A stretch of DNA of 64,000 bases from G963669295 sp963669295 (GTDB lineage Bacteria; Bacteroidota; Bacteroidia; Flavobacteriales_D; CALLUQ01). The stretch is taken from contig OY769938.1 in assembly GCA_963669295.1 (NCBI GenBank), forward strand, positions 4,030,001 through 4,094,000, in the 5' to 3' direction. Positions 35,451 to 45,401 of this stretch are shown here, one piece after another. The notes under the pieces were generated by a model. That model saw nothing but the letters and a program-made list of their open reading frames with translations, did not search any database and was not told the DNA's origin. The position numbers and the translations under genes were made by a program. Position 1 is the stretch's first letter, and each line of letters begins with the position of its first letter.

Positions 35451-37202
35451 ATGAAACATTCTCATGTTAAATTATTGACCTGGCTTCTAGCCATAATTAG
35501 CTTTACTTATAATGTACAAGCTCAAAGTGGTGATTATGTTACTTTGCAAGGGCGTCAATTTAAATTGAAAGGACAAGATTTTTACCCTGTTTCCATGAAC
35601 TATATCATTGATATAGTTCACAACGATCAATATGAGTTTCACATTGCACCACATCATTCATATTTTAACTCCAATTACTATGAATGTGGTAATGAGCAAG
35701 ACTGCTTCAATGAAATTGTTGATGATTTTAATACAATTAAAAGCCTGGGGTTCAACTCGATTCGATTGGTAGGACTTGAGTTTGGAGCACAAAAACAAAA
35801 CGGAACTTACACTACATCTCCTGCATTCAAATCAAAAGATAACAACAACACTGAGATGATTACTTTTATTTCATCAAATTATGCCAATATGTTTTCTTTT
35901 ATTCAAAGGGTTTTAGATGCAGCTGCTTTGGCAGATATTAAGGTTCAGCTCCTTGTAGGGGGGAAAAAAATTGATACTAATTCATTTAGAGGCCCCTATT
36001 TGTCATATTTACAGTCAATTGCATTACATTTTTCAGGTAATTCAACCCTGTATTCTTATGATTTCAAAAATGAACCATTATATTTTGATAACAAAAATTA
36101 TTCTAAAGAAGAAGTTTGTAATCTTGTTGAAGATTGGCACCTTGCTATCAAGAATAATTCTACGTATCACTTAACTACATTAGGTTTAGCTACATCCTCA
36201 GAAGTTGCTGAATGGGATCCAGGTGTTTTAAAATTAGATTTCCTTTCTTTTCACCTTTATTCCGACAGCTTAGATATTGTTGAAAGTGAGATTAAATGGA
36301 TTTCTGAAACAAGCAGACTGCCTTGGATAATAGGTGAAACTAGTTTTGCAGCAAGTATTTCTGATACAGTAGGACAAGGAACTCTTCAAGATCAAAGAGT
36401 TTTTGCTAAAGCTACACTTGAAATAACCAGAGATTGTGGAGGGAGTGGTTATTCCTGGTGGATGTATCAAGATGTTGATTGGGGATTCCCGGAAATGGAA
36501 GATTATTTTGGGTTAGTAAATCATCAAAACAATCCAAAACCAGCAAGTATGGAGTTTACCTTATTTAACTCGGATATTCAAGGAGGAACGTGTATAGTTC
36601 CGTCTAATTATTATAATTTTTATGAGTATAGCAATTATAATATCTCTGGGGTAATAAAAGATCAAAATAACCAGCCAATAAAAAATGCGGTAATTATAGG
36701 GTGGGATGCCAATTGGGAAAACATGGCAAAAACATATTCACAATATAACGGTCAATTCACTTTGTATGCTGATACTTCTATTAAAATTGTTCGTGCAACG
36801 GCAGTTGGAGCATCTGTATACGTAAATCATAATGCGACGGGTTATCTCAATATTTCACTTAATCAGTTTCAACCGGTGCAAGACATTACTGTCAATAATA
36901 TTGAAATTCAGTTGGGGGAGAATAAAAATTACGAAGCTTCTAATTCGATTAATTCGTTTAATGTAACTGTCAAAGGGAATGGATCATCAGGAGGGGAGTG
37001 CTCAATGAAAGCAACTCAAATTGTTAAGCTAAGCCCTGGGTTTTTAGCTCAAAAAGGGAGTTATTTTCATGCATATAATGAACCTATTTGTGGAGCCTGT
37101 AATAATTTCTCAGGTTTCTCAAAAATAGACACTAAAGGAGAACGTCCCCCACGGCCTATCTCCCCTAAGCGAGAAATGCCCAAAGCTCCTATAGACAAGT
37201 AA
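35451..37202 (+). CDS. GH5-like glycoside hydrolase with carboxypeptidase-regulatory-like domain
   Basis: 583 residues with a signal peptide (about 1-25). Residues about 30-370 form a clan-A TIM barrel: 'LGFNSIRLVGLEF', the acid/base Glu208 in DFKNEP, and the nucleophile Glu296 in WIIGETSF, followed by 'GYSWWMYQD'. The closest type is GH5/mannanase-like, but the subfamily is uncertain. A CarboxypepD_reg-like domain follows (ISGVIKDQNNQPIKNAVIIGW), then the 'SPGFLAQKGSYFHAY' module. No T9SS sorting domain is present at the end (...PKAPIDK), unlike most secreted proteins here. It is AT-rich and paired with the fibre-like gene. Confidence 0.8.
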   Translation: MKHSHVKLLTWLLAIISFTYNVQAQSGDYVTLQGRQFKLKGQDFYPVSMNYIIDIVHNDQYEFHIAPHHSYFNSNYYECGNEQDCFNEIVDDFNTIKSLGFNSIRLVGLEFGAQKQNGTYTTSPAFKSKDNNNTEMITFISSNYANMFSFIQRVLDAAALADIKVQLLVGGKKIDTNSFRGPYLSYLQSIALHFSGNSTLYSYDFKNEPLYFDNKNYSKEEVCNLVEDWHLAIKNNSTYHLTTLGLATSSEVAEWDPGVLKLDFLSFHLYSDSLDIVESEIKWISETSRLPWIIGETSFAASISDTVGQGTLQDQRVFAKATLEITRDCGGSGYSWWMYQDVDWGFPEMEDYFGLVNHQNNPKPASMEFTLFNSDIQGGTCIVPSNYYNFYEYSNYNISGVIKDQNNQPIKNAVIIGWDANWENMAKTYSQYNGQFTLYADTSIKIVRATAVGASVYVNHNATGYLNISLNQFQPVQDITVNNIEIQLGENKNYEASNSINSFNVTVKGNGSSGGECSMKATQIVKLSPGFLAQKGSYFHAYNEPICGACNNFSGFSKIDTKGERPPRPISPKREMPKAPIDK

Positions 37203-37597
37203 TTTAAAGTAAGTGATCACTGCTATATGCTGCTGCGCGAAGTCACTCTATTCCGATAGATAGCTAATCAGGGTTATCGGGGCTTCAGCACTTGAGTCTT
37301 GTGAAGCGCAGGATATCCCGATTTTAGTTGGTGTTTCTCTTTGCCTTGATTGTTCATAACAAAAGCTACTGTTATACATCACACCGTCACCATGTCTGCC
37401 TCAGTTGGATCAGGGTCTTGCTGATACAGGGCATAAAATTACCTTGTTACCCAAGGTGCTCATTGTTAACGCAACAGTACTCGAACTTTTATATAGTAAA
37501 AGGGTGGAACTGCGTAACATAATGATACGCATTAAACTCAATCGGAATACAACCTTTAACTTATTGAAACAGGTTTATGAATCTAATCAACGTCAAA
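37203..37597. repeat. Gap with a degenerate repeat-family element
   Basis: 395 bp without a credible gene. Positions about 37364-37430 match the repeat family by the ordered landmarks aacaaaagc, caccgtcacc and tcagggtcttgctgat, although the palindrome arm is decayed. The open frames here are short and lack ribosome-binding sites. Confidence 0.5.
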
Positions 37598-38257
37598 TTA
37601 ATTAAGACATGAAATGGCGATAGCACTATAGTCCGAATCAATTTTTTCATTGTTTTTATAAACGCCCCCTGTAGAACCCAAAATGAAATAGTCTCCATTT
37701 GCATTAACAGCAATATCTACAGCATCGTAGCCAGAATCAATTTTTTGACCGTTTTTGTAAACACCACCACTTTTCCCCAGAATGTAGAAATCATCACCAT
37801 TAACATCTATAGCAATAGCATCGTAGCCTGAATCAATTTTTTGATTGTTTTTATAAACGCCACCTGAGGAACCTAAAATGAAATAATCTCCATTGGTATT
37901 AGCTGCAATATCTACAGCGTCATAACCAGAGTCAATTTTTTGACCGTTTTTATAAACACCACCACTTTTTCCAAGGATAAAGTAATTCTCTCCAGAAGCA
38001 TCTATCGCTACAGCACTGTAGTCTGAATCAATTTTTTCATTGTTTTTGTAAACGCCCCCTGTAGAACCTAAAATGAAATAATCTCCCTTTGCATTAACAG
38101 CCATGTCTACAGCATCATAACCAGAATCAATTTTCTGACCATTTTTATAAACACCACCTGATGTGCCTAAAATGTAATAATCCGATACTTTCTGAGCGTA
38201 AGAAACGAAACTTACCAGGGTAATTATGACAATAATTAATGTTCGATATAGCTTCAT
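37598..38257 (-). CDS. Secreted protein of six near-identical 33-residue repeats
   Basis: 219 residues: a signal peptide (MKLYRTLIIVIITLVSFVSYAQ) then six repeats of the form Y-(F/Y)-ILG-x-(S/T)GGVYKN-xxKIDS-xYxA. Two repeat types alternate (KNGQKIDSGYDAVD and KNNEKIDSDYSAVA), so the DNA repeat is about 198 bp and doubled or tripled recently. The pattern would fit a six-bladed beta-propeller or a beta-solenoid. It has no T9SS domain. Function unknown. It is probably periplasmic or secreted. Confidence 0.8.
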   Translation of the reverse strand: MKLYRTLIIVIITLVSFVSYAQKVSDYYILGTSGGVYKNGQKIDSGYDAVDMAVNAKGDYFILGSTGGVYKNNEKIDSDYSAVAIDASGENYFILGKSGGVYKNGQKIDSGYDAVDIAANTNGDYFILGSSGGVYKNNQKIDSGYDAIAIDVNGDDFYILGKSGGVYKNGQKIDSGYDAVDIAVNANGDYFILGSTGGVYKNNEKIDSDYSAIAISCLN

Positions 38258-38468
38258 GTTTGGTTTTTTATGTGAAGTTAAAGTAGTTAGCCTGTGAATG
38301 ATGTTTTAATCTTGAGATCATAACAAATGTAATGTTTATTCTCAATAATATGATTGATAGGATACGGAGTTGCTATTCCGCTCTTTTTGCGAAGGTTTTG
38401 AATTTAGCAAGGTTGGAAAAGGGGGGCGTAGGATTAAGATTGACCAACTATTGGTGTGCCAATGGAAG

Positions 38469-39482
38469 TCAGTTTAAAAGCTCTTTCCTGGATTTTACAT
38501 TGAGCTTCGAAAAAATGCTATTAACATGAGACTTCACTGTGCTTAATCCAATGTTTAGATGATCAGCAATTTCCTGATTGGTTGCACTTTGCAATAGCAA
38601 TTCATAAACCTTTCTTTCTTGTACCGATAGCTTTTTTAGTTTCCTGTTTTTACGCAAGCCAAATTTGCCAAGAAAGAAACCAGCAACCCCAAGAATAAGT
38701 GCCATTACTACGATGATGACTGCATTGCTATTAGGTGTAGCAGGCAATTCGTTGTTATGCGCAACAGGTAAACGCTTTAAAAAAGCCTTGTAATAAGTGT
38801 TGTCCTCATCTTTCCGTTGCTCAATGAAAGATTCGTAATACGCCAGGTTGGATGGGTAGTTAGACTCAAATTTACTCTTGTAAAGTGCGTATAAACTAAC
38901 CAGTAAATTGCTTGAGGTATCAGCAATAGAGAGCAGGTTGGCATGTAACTGATGTTCGATGAGGGAACGTTTTGAAGCAGAACTCACTGAACCGATGCTA
39001 TCCGATTGATAAACCATGTTAGTAATGTGTTGTATCGCATTGTTTTGCTTAGAGTGCTTAAACATCACATTCTTAAAAGGGGCGTACGATGAGAGGCCGG
39101 TTAATTCCAGGTTGGCCATACCATCGTGGATTAAAAACAGATGATTTTCATCTCTACCCCCAATGATGAGTGTTGCGGGTGTATTGCCGCTCTTCACAGC
39201 ATGTAACCGATAAAGGTTTTCTGCCTTGGGTAAAAAGTCTAGATTGATGTTGAAATAGCCGAGGCTGTCAATGTTGCCCTCGGCTATGATCATTTTGCTC
39301 GACATATAATGCATCTCTTCAAACGTGGAAATATGAGAAAGATAGACAACAGGTTCCCATGTATCATCAATAGGCAGGTACCCTGAAATAGAAGTTGTTT
39401 CATTGTGTTGTCCTACAACTGCAGGGCCAATAGCAACTAAGGTAAGCAGTGTTGCAGCAAATATGATGGATGAGAAGCTCAT
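38469..39482 (-). CDS. Membrane-anchored LuxR-type regulator with periplasmic sensor domain
   Basis: 337 residues. A signal peptide or first TM (about 1-24) precedes a periplasmic domain of about 220 residues, rich in beta then helix ('GYLPIDDTWEPVVYLSHISTFEEM'). A transmembrane helix (AVIIVVMALILGVAGFFLGKF) leads to a cytoplasmic LuxR HTH (LSVQERKVYELLLQSATNQEIADHLNIGLSTVKSHVNSIFSKL). The periplasmic part resembles the DUF4369-like sensors coupled to LuxR HTH in Bacteroidota, which sense periplasmic state and bind DNA from the membrane. It lies 8 bp downstream of the small secreted protein gene. Confidence 0.85.
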   Translation of the reverse strand: MSFSSIIFAATLLTLVAIGPAVVGQHNETTSISGYLPIDDTWEPVVYLSHISTFEEMHYMSSKMIIAEGNIDSLGYFNINLDFLPKAENLYRLHAVKSGNTPATLIIGGRDENHLFLIHDGMANLELTGLSSYAPFKNVMFKHSKQNNAIQHITNMVYQSDSIGSVSSASKRSLIEHQLHANLLSIADTSSNLLVSLYALYKSKFESNYPSNLAYYESFIEQRKDEDNTYYKAFLKRLPVAHNNELPATPNSNAVIIVVMALILGVAGFFLGKFGLRKNRKLKKLSVQERKVYELLLQSATNQEIADHLNIGLSTVKSHVNSIFSKLNVKSRKELLN

Positions 39483-39490
39483 GTTTTGGT

Positions 39491-39913
39491 TTATTCTATA
39501 GCTGCCGACAGTATGCTGATTTTTCCAGTTGCTTCAGATGGAATAATCTTAATTCTCCATGTTCCGGCCTGGGGTTCCACCAGTGTTTTCTTAATGTTGC
39601 CTGTGGCCATCTCTTTTTTATCTGAATTCGGCAATGTCTCAACGATGAAGTTCCCTTGTTTAGTGTTTGAAGGGTCATAAACTTCAATGGTAAGCTTGCC
39701 ATCACTAATGGAGCTGGTAACCAGTAAATTAAATCTCTTAGTACCCGACTTTACTTCTATCGTCACTTCTTCCGACTTAGAATCTTTTTCCAGGAGAAAG
39801 TTGCGTTTTAAATCTACGTTGGTTTGCGATTGAGTGGTGATTTGACTTTGACCAACAACGGTAAGCGATGATAGGAAAAGACAAACCATTAAATAAAATG
39901 CTTTTGTTTTCAT
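39491..39913 (-). CDS. Small secreted protein, unknown function
   Basis: 140 residues with a signal peptide (MKTKAFYLMVCLFLSSLTVVGQ). The body is a beta-sandwich-like domain ('FNLLVTSSISDGKLTIEVYDP', 'EPQAGTWRIKIIPSEATGKISI'), like the C-terminal pre-peptidase or PPC fold. It overlaps no other gene and lies 8 bp upstream of the LuxR-type membrane regulator, so it may give that regulator its signal. 39914-40186 upstream contains no gene I can support. Confidence 0.7.
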   Translation of the reverse strand: MKTKAFYLMVCLFLSSLTVVGQSQITTQSQTNVDLKRNFLLEKDSKSEEVTIEVKSGTKRFNLLVTSSISDGKLTIEVYDPSNTKQGNFIVETLPNSDKKEMATGNIKKTLVEPQAGTWRIKIIPSEATGKISILSAAIE

Positions 39914-40186
39914 AAGTTCAATTATAAATGTTTAACACTGATTTAGCAAAAGAACGATTGAATGTTGTTGATCGTACAAAATCAGGGTTGGAAAAAAGAT
40001 GGATTAAGGGTGGAAAAAAGGCTATTGCTTGTTAAAACAGGTTAAAACAGGCCTTTTGTTAGCCAAAATATGGGAGACTGGAAGAGGAGATTATGTACTT
40101 CAGTGCTTTTATGGCTCGGGCTACGAAGCATAGAAATGGCTTGGTCGATGTTTAACAACCACTGTTGTGCATTCGTGGTGTACCCT

Positions 40187-40768
40187 TTAAACAGTTGCTT
40201 TGCTCACCCACTTCTCAACATCAGGTGCTTTATACATTTTCATTTTTCCAATCAAATCATCAATGTCGTCACTAACCAAAACCATTTGTCGATTGATGTC
40301 TTTCAAAAATCCCTTTTCCACCATCGTATCCAATAAGTTGATGAGTTCATCGTAAAATCCGTTAATATTTAAAATACCAATTGGTTTTGCATGAAGCCCC
40401 AGCTGCCCCCAGGTTAGCATTTCAAAAAACTCCTCCATGGTTCCAAACCCACCGGGCAACGAAATGACGCCATCGCATAAGTCATTCATCCTGGTTTTTC
40501 GTTCGTGCATGGTGTCGACTAAAATGAGCTGGGTGAGTGCTTCATGAGCAATTTCTCTTGATTGAAGGAAGTGTGGTAAAACGCCTATCACTCCTCCTCC
40601 TTCCGACAAGGCTCCATCCGCGACAGCTCCCATCAACCCAATATTGGCTCCACCATAAACCAATTCAATGTTTTCTACAGCTAACTTTATTCCAAGCTCC
40701 CTGGCTTTCATTTCAAAAACATCCTCTGTTCCGGAGCTTGAACCACAAAAAACGGTAATTCTTTTCAT
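40187..40768 (-). CDS. LOG-family (TIGR00730) nucleotide hydrolase
   Basis: 193 residues from the Met at 40768 (MKRITVFCGSSSG); an upstream Met adds only five residues. The signature PGGFGTMEEFFEMLTWGQLG and the opening 'VFCGSSSGTEDVF' identify the LOG family. Members release nucleobase (e.g. cytokinin) from ribonucleotide monophosphates. In bacteria most act as nucleotide monophosphate nucleosidases. It is a single gene, 36 bp downstream of the PD40 gene. Confidence 0.93.
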   Translation of the reverse strand: MKRITVFCGSSSGTEDVFEMKARELGIKLAVENIELVYGGANIGLMGAVADGALSEGGGVIGVLPHFLQSREIAHEALTQLILVDTMHERKTRMNDLCDGVISLPGGFGTMEEFFEMLTWGQLGLHAKPIGILNINGFYDELINLLDTMVEKGFLKDINRQMVLVSDDIDDLIGKMKMYKAPDVEKWVSKATV

Positions 40769-40804
40769 GCTGTTTTCTTTCATTTCCAGTTGTTTGAAAA
40801 TTAA

Positions 40805-41731
40805 CTATTCTTTAGGTCTTAGATGCTCTATAACCTGGGCATCTACCCAGAAAATATCTACATTTTCGTAATTGTCTGACCCCATGTTTCTGGAGAAAAA
40901 AAGATATTTACCATCAGGTGTTATGCTTGCAGAAGCTTCCCAGGCAGTTGTATTTACTTTGTCGCCCAAATTAATAGCATTGCCCCAAGAGCCATCTTGC
41001 TGTTTGAAACTTACATAGATGTCTGAACTACCATGCCCTTCTTCTTTAACAGCATCCCACATTATATAGGATTCATCAGGAGCAATAAAAGGGTGGTTGA
41101 AGTTTTTTATTCCAGTGTTAATGGTTTTACCTACTTCTTGAGGCAATTCATGCTTTCCATTCACCAATCGCGAATAACGTATGGGGAAGTCGGGTTTGTT
41201 TTCATCATAAGTATCAAAATAATAAGTGCCATTTGCAGAAGCAGAGAGGCGCATGATACGCATGTCATTAAAAGGAGCTTCAAGCTCTTTTACTTCCGAC
41301 CAACCCGTTTTGGTTCGTTCCATATATCGTTTGCCCAAATGCATTGTCATGCCATCCGGAGAGATAACAGGCTGACCAATCCATTCAGATACAAGAGACT
41401 CTTGCCATTCATTGTTGATGTTTTTAAAAACAACCAAAGAAGCTTCTTCATAATTACCACCCTCTCGTATAAAATAGAACTCTTTTAAGTCGGGTGAAAA
41501 GGTACTGCTATATTCATAATGCGCTGTAGAAACAATATCGGGTGCAAAAGGTTCAGGCATTAGGCCCGGTGGTTGTTGGCCGAGATATAGATTTTCTATA
41601 GTTGGTGGGGCACCATCTTCTGATTTATCCTTCTTGTTGTTGCAAGCATTTAAAAACATAATCATTGCAAGTAACAGAAACACAGTGCAGTATTTTTTTT
41701 CAGCGTAAATTATTTTAGAGCCCGGTAGCAT
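40805..41731 (-). CDS. PD40 beta-propeller lipoprotein
   Basis: 308 residues. A lipoprotein-type signal ends in LNAC (about Cys30; MIMFLNACNN). The body has PD40/TolB-like blades: 'SSTFSPDLKEFYFIREGG', 'VISPDGMTMHLGKRY', 'RLSASANGTYYFDTYD', 'FIAPDESYIMWDA', 'SASITPDGKYLFFSRNMG'. Such propellers bind partners in the periplasm or at the outer membrane. No catalytic residues are seen. It may share a transcript with the LOG gene. Confidence 0.8.
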   Translation of the reverse strand: MLPGSKIIYAEKKYCTVFLLLAMIMFLNACNNKKDKSEDGAPPTIENLYLGQQPPGLMPEPFAPDIVSTAHYEYSSTFSPDLKEFYFIREGGNYEEASLVVFKNINNEWQESLVSEWIGQPVISPDGMTMHLGKRYMERTKTGWSEVKELEAPFNDMRIMRLSASANGTYYFDTYDENKPDFPIRYSRLVNGKHELPQEVGKTINTGIKNFNHPFIAPDESYIMWDAVKEEGHGSSDIYVSFKQQDGSWGNAINLGDKVNTTAWEASASITPDGKYLFFSRNMGSDNYENVDIFWVDAQVIEHLRPKE

Positions 41732-41832
41732 AATAACTTTTTAATTCAGGTTAAAATATTGATTCGAATTTTGCTTATCACAAAAGCAATATAACTAATT
41801 AGGAAAGACAACGGACTGAGGTCATGTGCTTT

Positions 41833-43386
41833 TTAGTAAGCAGCAGTAGTTTTAACAAACTTAGTACGAATCGTTTCCCCGAATGAGGAGCCTAATAGAT
41901 AATAAACCCCAGGGTTTAATAGCCCTACATCGATGAATTCTTTGTTAAACGCACTTTTAACCAGACGACCACTACAATCATAAATTTGCACCTCTTCAAA
42001 CCTTTTTGAAAATGAAAGGATATTACTCACAGGATTTGGATAGACGTAAACGTCATTTTTAAGTAGCTCATCAACCGACAGATAATCTCCTGTACAGGCA
42101 TCTGCAATGAGCAGAGAGTCAATGTTTGCACTGAACAATGTATCTACAAACAGAGGATCAACTCCATTTGTGTAGCTGATGGTGAGCACAGAATCAATAT
42201 AATCGGGTAAAGCCGTTACTTCAATAGGCTGATTGAAAGCAAGACACGGTAAGTCAAACGATTCATCAGTTCGCATAATATGCCCATCAACTGCTCCAAT
42301 TTGTGTGAATAACGAACCCCAACTGGCAGAATAAATTTGATCTCCTTGTTGATGCAGTTTGACAAAGAAAGACCCATTTCCCTGGCTGGTTCCATAGCCC
42401 CTTGTTTGAATGGTATCTAGCGTTGTAGGATCCAGGGTCATAAAAACTGAATTACCTCCGCATACTGCTACAGGTTTTAAAGTTGTAGATATATGTATAA
42501 GTCCTGAATTGCCTTCCATGATATCCCATCCATAATCGAAATAATCGGTACCATAGGATTTTCCAATAACGTAATTACCATTCTTATCGAACTTTCGAAC
42601 CACTACATCTCGATCAGTATTTCCAAATACCCACTCTCTGGCAGTAATGAAATAAAAGCTGCTGTCTGATGCCTGAATTGAACCATAGGGAGTTGTATTG
42701 TTTTGTGGTACTACAAAGTGCTTCATAAAGATGACATCACCGAGCATATTGATTTTGATTAAAGAGAGCATGGGAACAGGTTGTCCGGCTCCGCCAACAG
42801 TTGCAAAAAGCATGATGTTTCCATCAAGTGTTTCAACCATATCGCGAATAGGTACACTGGAGTTGCCCGGGTAAGAGAGCTCTTTGGTCCAGATAATCGA
42901 ACCATTTGAATCCATCAAAACGAGTTGTGATGAACCGCTGAGGCTTATTAAAATATTGCCATTATTTAGTACTCGTACATTTCCAAGACTACCGGGCAAA
43001 TCAGTCGTTTTTCTCCAAATAATGCTCCCTGAATCACTGATCCGTATAATCAACGACCTATAACCCAGTGTATAGTCTTGACTTATTTTTATTAATACGC
43101 CACCATCCGGGTGTGGCAACATGAATGCAGGCCCTGCACCGGTAACATGACCAACAACTTTCGACCATTGTATTTCGTAGCTACTGTTGTATTTGGAGAT
43201 AAAAAACTGCCCCTGGTTATTATTGGTATAGCGATTTCCACAGAAGTACAAGTTTCCGTTTTCGTCTTGATAAGAATCAATTCCAATAATTTCCTGCCCA
43301 CTTACTCCGATGTTGAGAACTTCGTTCACCTGACCGTATCCCAAGGATAGGCATGTAACAAATAAAATGATGGCTAGATACTTCAT
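41833..43386 (-). CDS. T9SS type A secreted protein with beta-propeller-like body
   Basis: 517 residues from the Met at 43386 (MKYLAIILFVTCLSLGYGQ is the signal peptide); an upstream in-frame Met would add 26 residues with no signal. The body repeats blades such as 'FISKYNSSYEIQWSKVVG', 'IIRISDSGSIIWRKTTD', 'LVLMDSNGSIIWTKEL', like PQQ/Kelch-type propellers. The C-terminal sorting domain is VYPNPVSNILSFSKRFEEVQIYDCSGR ... GVYYLLGSSFGETIRTKFVK. Surface export is expected. Function unknown. Confidence 0.82.
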   Translation of the reverse strand: MKYLAIILFVTCLSLGYGQVNEVLNIGVSGQEIIGIDSYQDENGNLYFCGNRYTNNNQGQFFISKYNSSYEIQWSKVVGHVTGAGPAFMLPHPDGGVLIKISQDYTLGYRSLIIRISDSGSIIWRKTTDLPGSLGNVRVLNNGNILISLSGSSQLVLMDSNGSIIWTKELSYPGNSSVPIRDMVETLDGNIMLFATVGGAGQPVPMLSLIKINMLGDVIFMKHFVVPQNNTTPYGSIQASDSSFYFITAREWVFGNTDRDVVVRKFDKNGNYVIGKSYGTDYFDYGWDIMEGNSGLIHISTTLKPVAVCGGNSVFMTLDPTTLDTIQTRGYGTSQGNGSFFVKLHQQGDQIYSASWGSLFTQIGAVDGHIMRTDESFDLPCLAFNQPIEVTALPDYIDSVLTISYTNGVDPLFVDTLFSANIDSLLIADACTGDYLSVDELLKNDVYVYPNPVSNILSFSKRFEEVQIYDCSGRLVKSAFNKEFIDVGLLNPGVYYLLGSSFGETIRTKFVKTTAAY

Positions 43387-43657
43387 AGTAGTAGGTATTG
43401 TTTTAGTTGATCGTGTAAAAGTAAGTGTAGTGCATACGGTATTGTGCATAACTGTTGTGTACATGCAATTTAATCAAAATATCAGTATTAAAACTGTATT
43501 TTAAGGCTAAATAACTACTTTAAACGTGATGATCTGCATGGTCAGTACGAAACGACCTACAATCCTGAAAACGCTCCCACAAAAAAAGCCTACTCGTTAT
43601 GAATAGACTTCCCTTCTGGGCTCATTATAGGGCAAAGCACCAAACCAATAACCTGCC

Positions 43658-45328
43658 TTAAGTACTACTATTATCCCCTGGTGTTATGGCAATTGGATTG
43701 GCCCACGACAAACCATCCAACGAAGCGCACACTTCTATCTCGTTGTCTTCATTGAGCCAGGCACTGTAAACATTAACGGCATTGGCACAGTTGGCTGGAC
43801 TGAACCTGCTTATTTGCGTGCCACCTACATGGATGTTTTTCGACCATGTTTGTCCACGATCATGTGAGGCGATTAAACGCAATTGCCCTTCACCACCACT
43901 CGATTCGAATAAACAGAAAATGGTATTGTCTTTTACACAAAGTTTAGGGCTTCCATTGGCTGAGTTTTGCGTGCCATTGCTTGATAAATAGGTTGGAGAT
44001 CCCCAGGTATTTCCTTCATCAGTGGAGTTCACAAAACGCAATTTTGTGCTAGAGCGTTCAGTGAATACGCAAAAGAGTGTGCTATCAATGAACCACAACG
44101 CAGGATGTTGTGCTTTCACTGTAGTTGGAGCAGTTAAGCTTTCCCAACTCTCCGTTTGGGCCGAAAGATCAATAGCAATGGTTTTTAACTGGTAAGCATC
44201 TGTGCTGTATACACAGAAAAGCTTTACGCCAATGATACAAATGGATACCCCATTAATTGTTTGTGTTTCGTTGGTGTTGGGCTCAGTAATTCCAATGGTT
44301 TCAGGAGTACTCCAATCGCCTGGAGTGTCTGCATGGGCTTTCGACCAGGCAAGTACTTCACTGTCGCCATATTGCTGAATAAACGCACAATAAATGTGTT
44401 CCATGGTATACGCCAGTGCAGGTGCCTTTTTAACTACGTTATTCGATGCAATGAAAAATTCATCCCCCCATTTTATGCCACCGTCGTGTGAAATGGTACA
44501 CCTCAATTGATTTCCTTGCTCAAAAGCACATACTAAGGGGCCTTGTTGATTATCCAGTAATGTGGTGCAAGCACTGGCAGCGGTGGCCACCAGTGCAGGA
44601 GGGCCACAATCTGTATCTTTTGCCGAATTAACAATTAAACCATGTGGTGCAGCTTTAACCGGGTTCATTGCAAGGTTGTAAAGCGCGAAATGATCTTGAT
44701 GGGTGTTCACATTCGATCCAAAAGGAGGAATAAGTTGAACAGTGTCGTACAAATTTAATGCAGACGAATTTCCTACAATGAGATCCCCCGCCAACTGAGC
44801 ATCTGTTCCAGACAGTGCAAGGTAAGCGGTATAGCTCGATCCGCTACTCAGGTTTTTCGATGGAAATACCAAACACTGGTATGGGCCTACCCGGTTAAAC
44901 CATCTGAACCGTTGCTCATCATTGATCCAGCGGCCAATTCTTTCTTGTGCAACATAGTAGTTGACCTGATCCCAACCTTCTGAGTCTTCACCCGAAGAAG
45001 ACTCGAAATCACTTGTTTCAGGCAAAAGCAGGCCTGCGTCCAATCGTTTTGGAAGCGACCGGAGGTGACAAATTTTGATGTCGGCATTTTCAATGGTATC
45101 TGCATGATCTTGCTCAGCGGGAAGAATGATCAACACTAGCTGTCCATCTTCAATACCAGGGTAGCAGTGAAGGTACTTTTCCGTTGCTGATGGAGCATGT
45201 GTTGGGTGCTCAAAAGTTGTCCAATACCCTGCAATGATGCTGGCAGGGTTAGCGGCAAAATTACGAACGGCTGTTTTAGCGCGATGCAAAATAGAGGTTG
45301 TTTGATTTTTCATGATGTTTTTTTTCAA
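43658..45328 (-). CDS. Sialidase-fold (BNR/Asp-box) repeat protein, no signal peptide
   Basis: 556 residues. No signal peptide is seen. Residues 1-190 have no match I recognise. From about 250 there are Asp-box motifs SHDGGIKWG, STDEGNTWG, SHDRGQTWS and similar, the mark of a six-bladed sialidase-type propeller. I see no clear sialidase Arg triad or catalytic Tyr/Glu, so it may be a lectin-like or structural propeller. It lies upstream of the two-component operon in the same direction, 73 bp away, and could be controlled by it. Confidence 0.65.
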   Translation of the reverse strand: MKKNIMKNQTTSILHRAKTAVRNFAANPASIIAGYWTTFEHPTHAPSATEKYLHCYPGIEDGQLVLIILPAEQDHADTIENADIKICHLRSLPKRLDAGLLLPETSDFESSSGEDSEGWDQVNYYVAQERIGRWINDEQRFRWFNRVGPYQCLVFPSKNLSSGSSYTAYLALSGTDAQLAGDLIVGNSSALNLYDTVQLIPPFGSNVNTHQDHFALYNLAMNPVKAAPHGLIVNSAKDTDCGPPALVATAASACTTLLDNQQGPLVCAFEQGNQLRCTISHDGGIKWGDEFFIASNNVVKKAPALAYTMEHIYCAFIQQYGDSEVLAWSKAHADTPGDWSTPETIGITEPNTNETQTINGVSICIIGVKLFCVYSTDAYQLKTIAIDLSAQTESWESLTAPTTVKAQHPALWFIDSTLFCVFTERSSTKLRFVNSTDEGNTWGSPTYLSSNGTQNSANGSPKLCVKDNTIFCLFESSGGEGQLRLIASHDRGQTWSKNIHVGGTQISRFSPANCANAVNVYSAWLNEDNEIEVCASLDGLSWANPIAITPGDNSST

Positions 45329-45401
45329 AACTCTATAATTTACAAGTGAAATACGCCATCATAAATACCTGATTGGTACAAACAGGTGTTTTTAGCCATC
45401 A

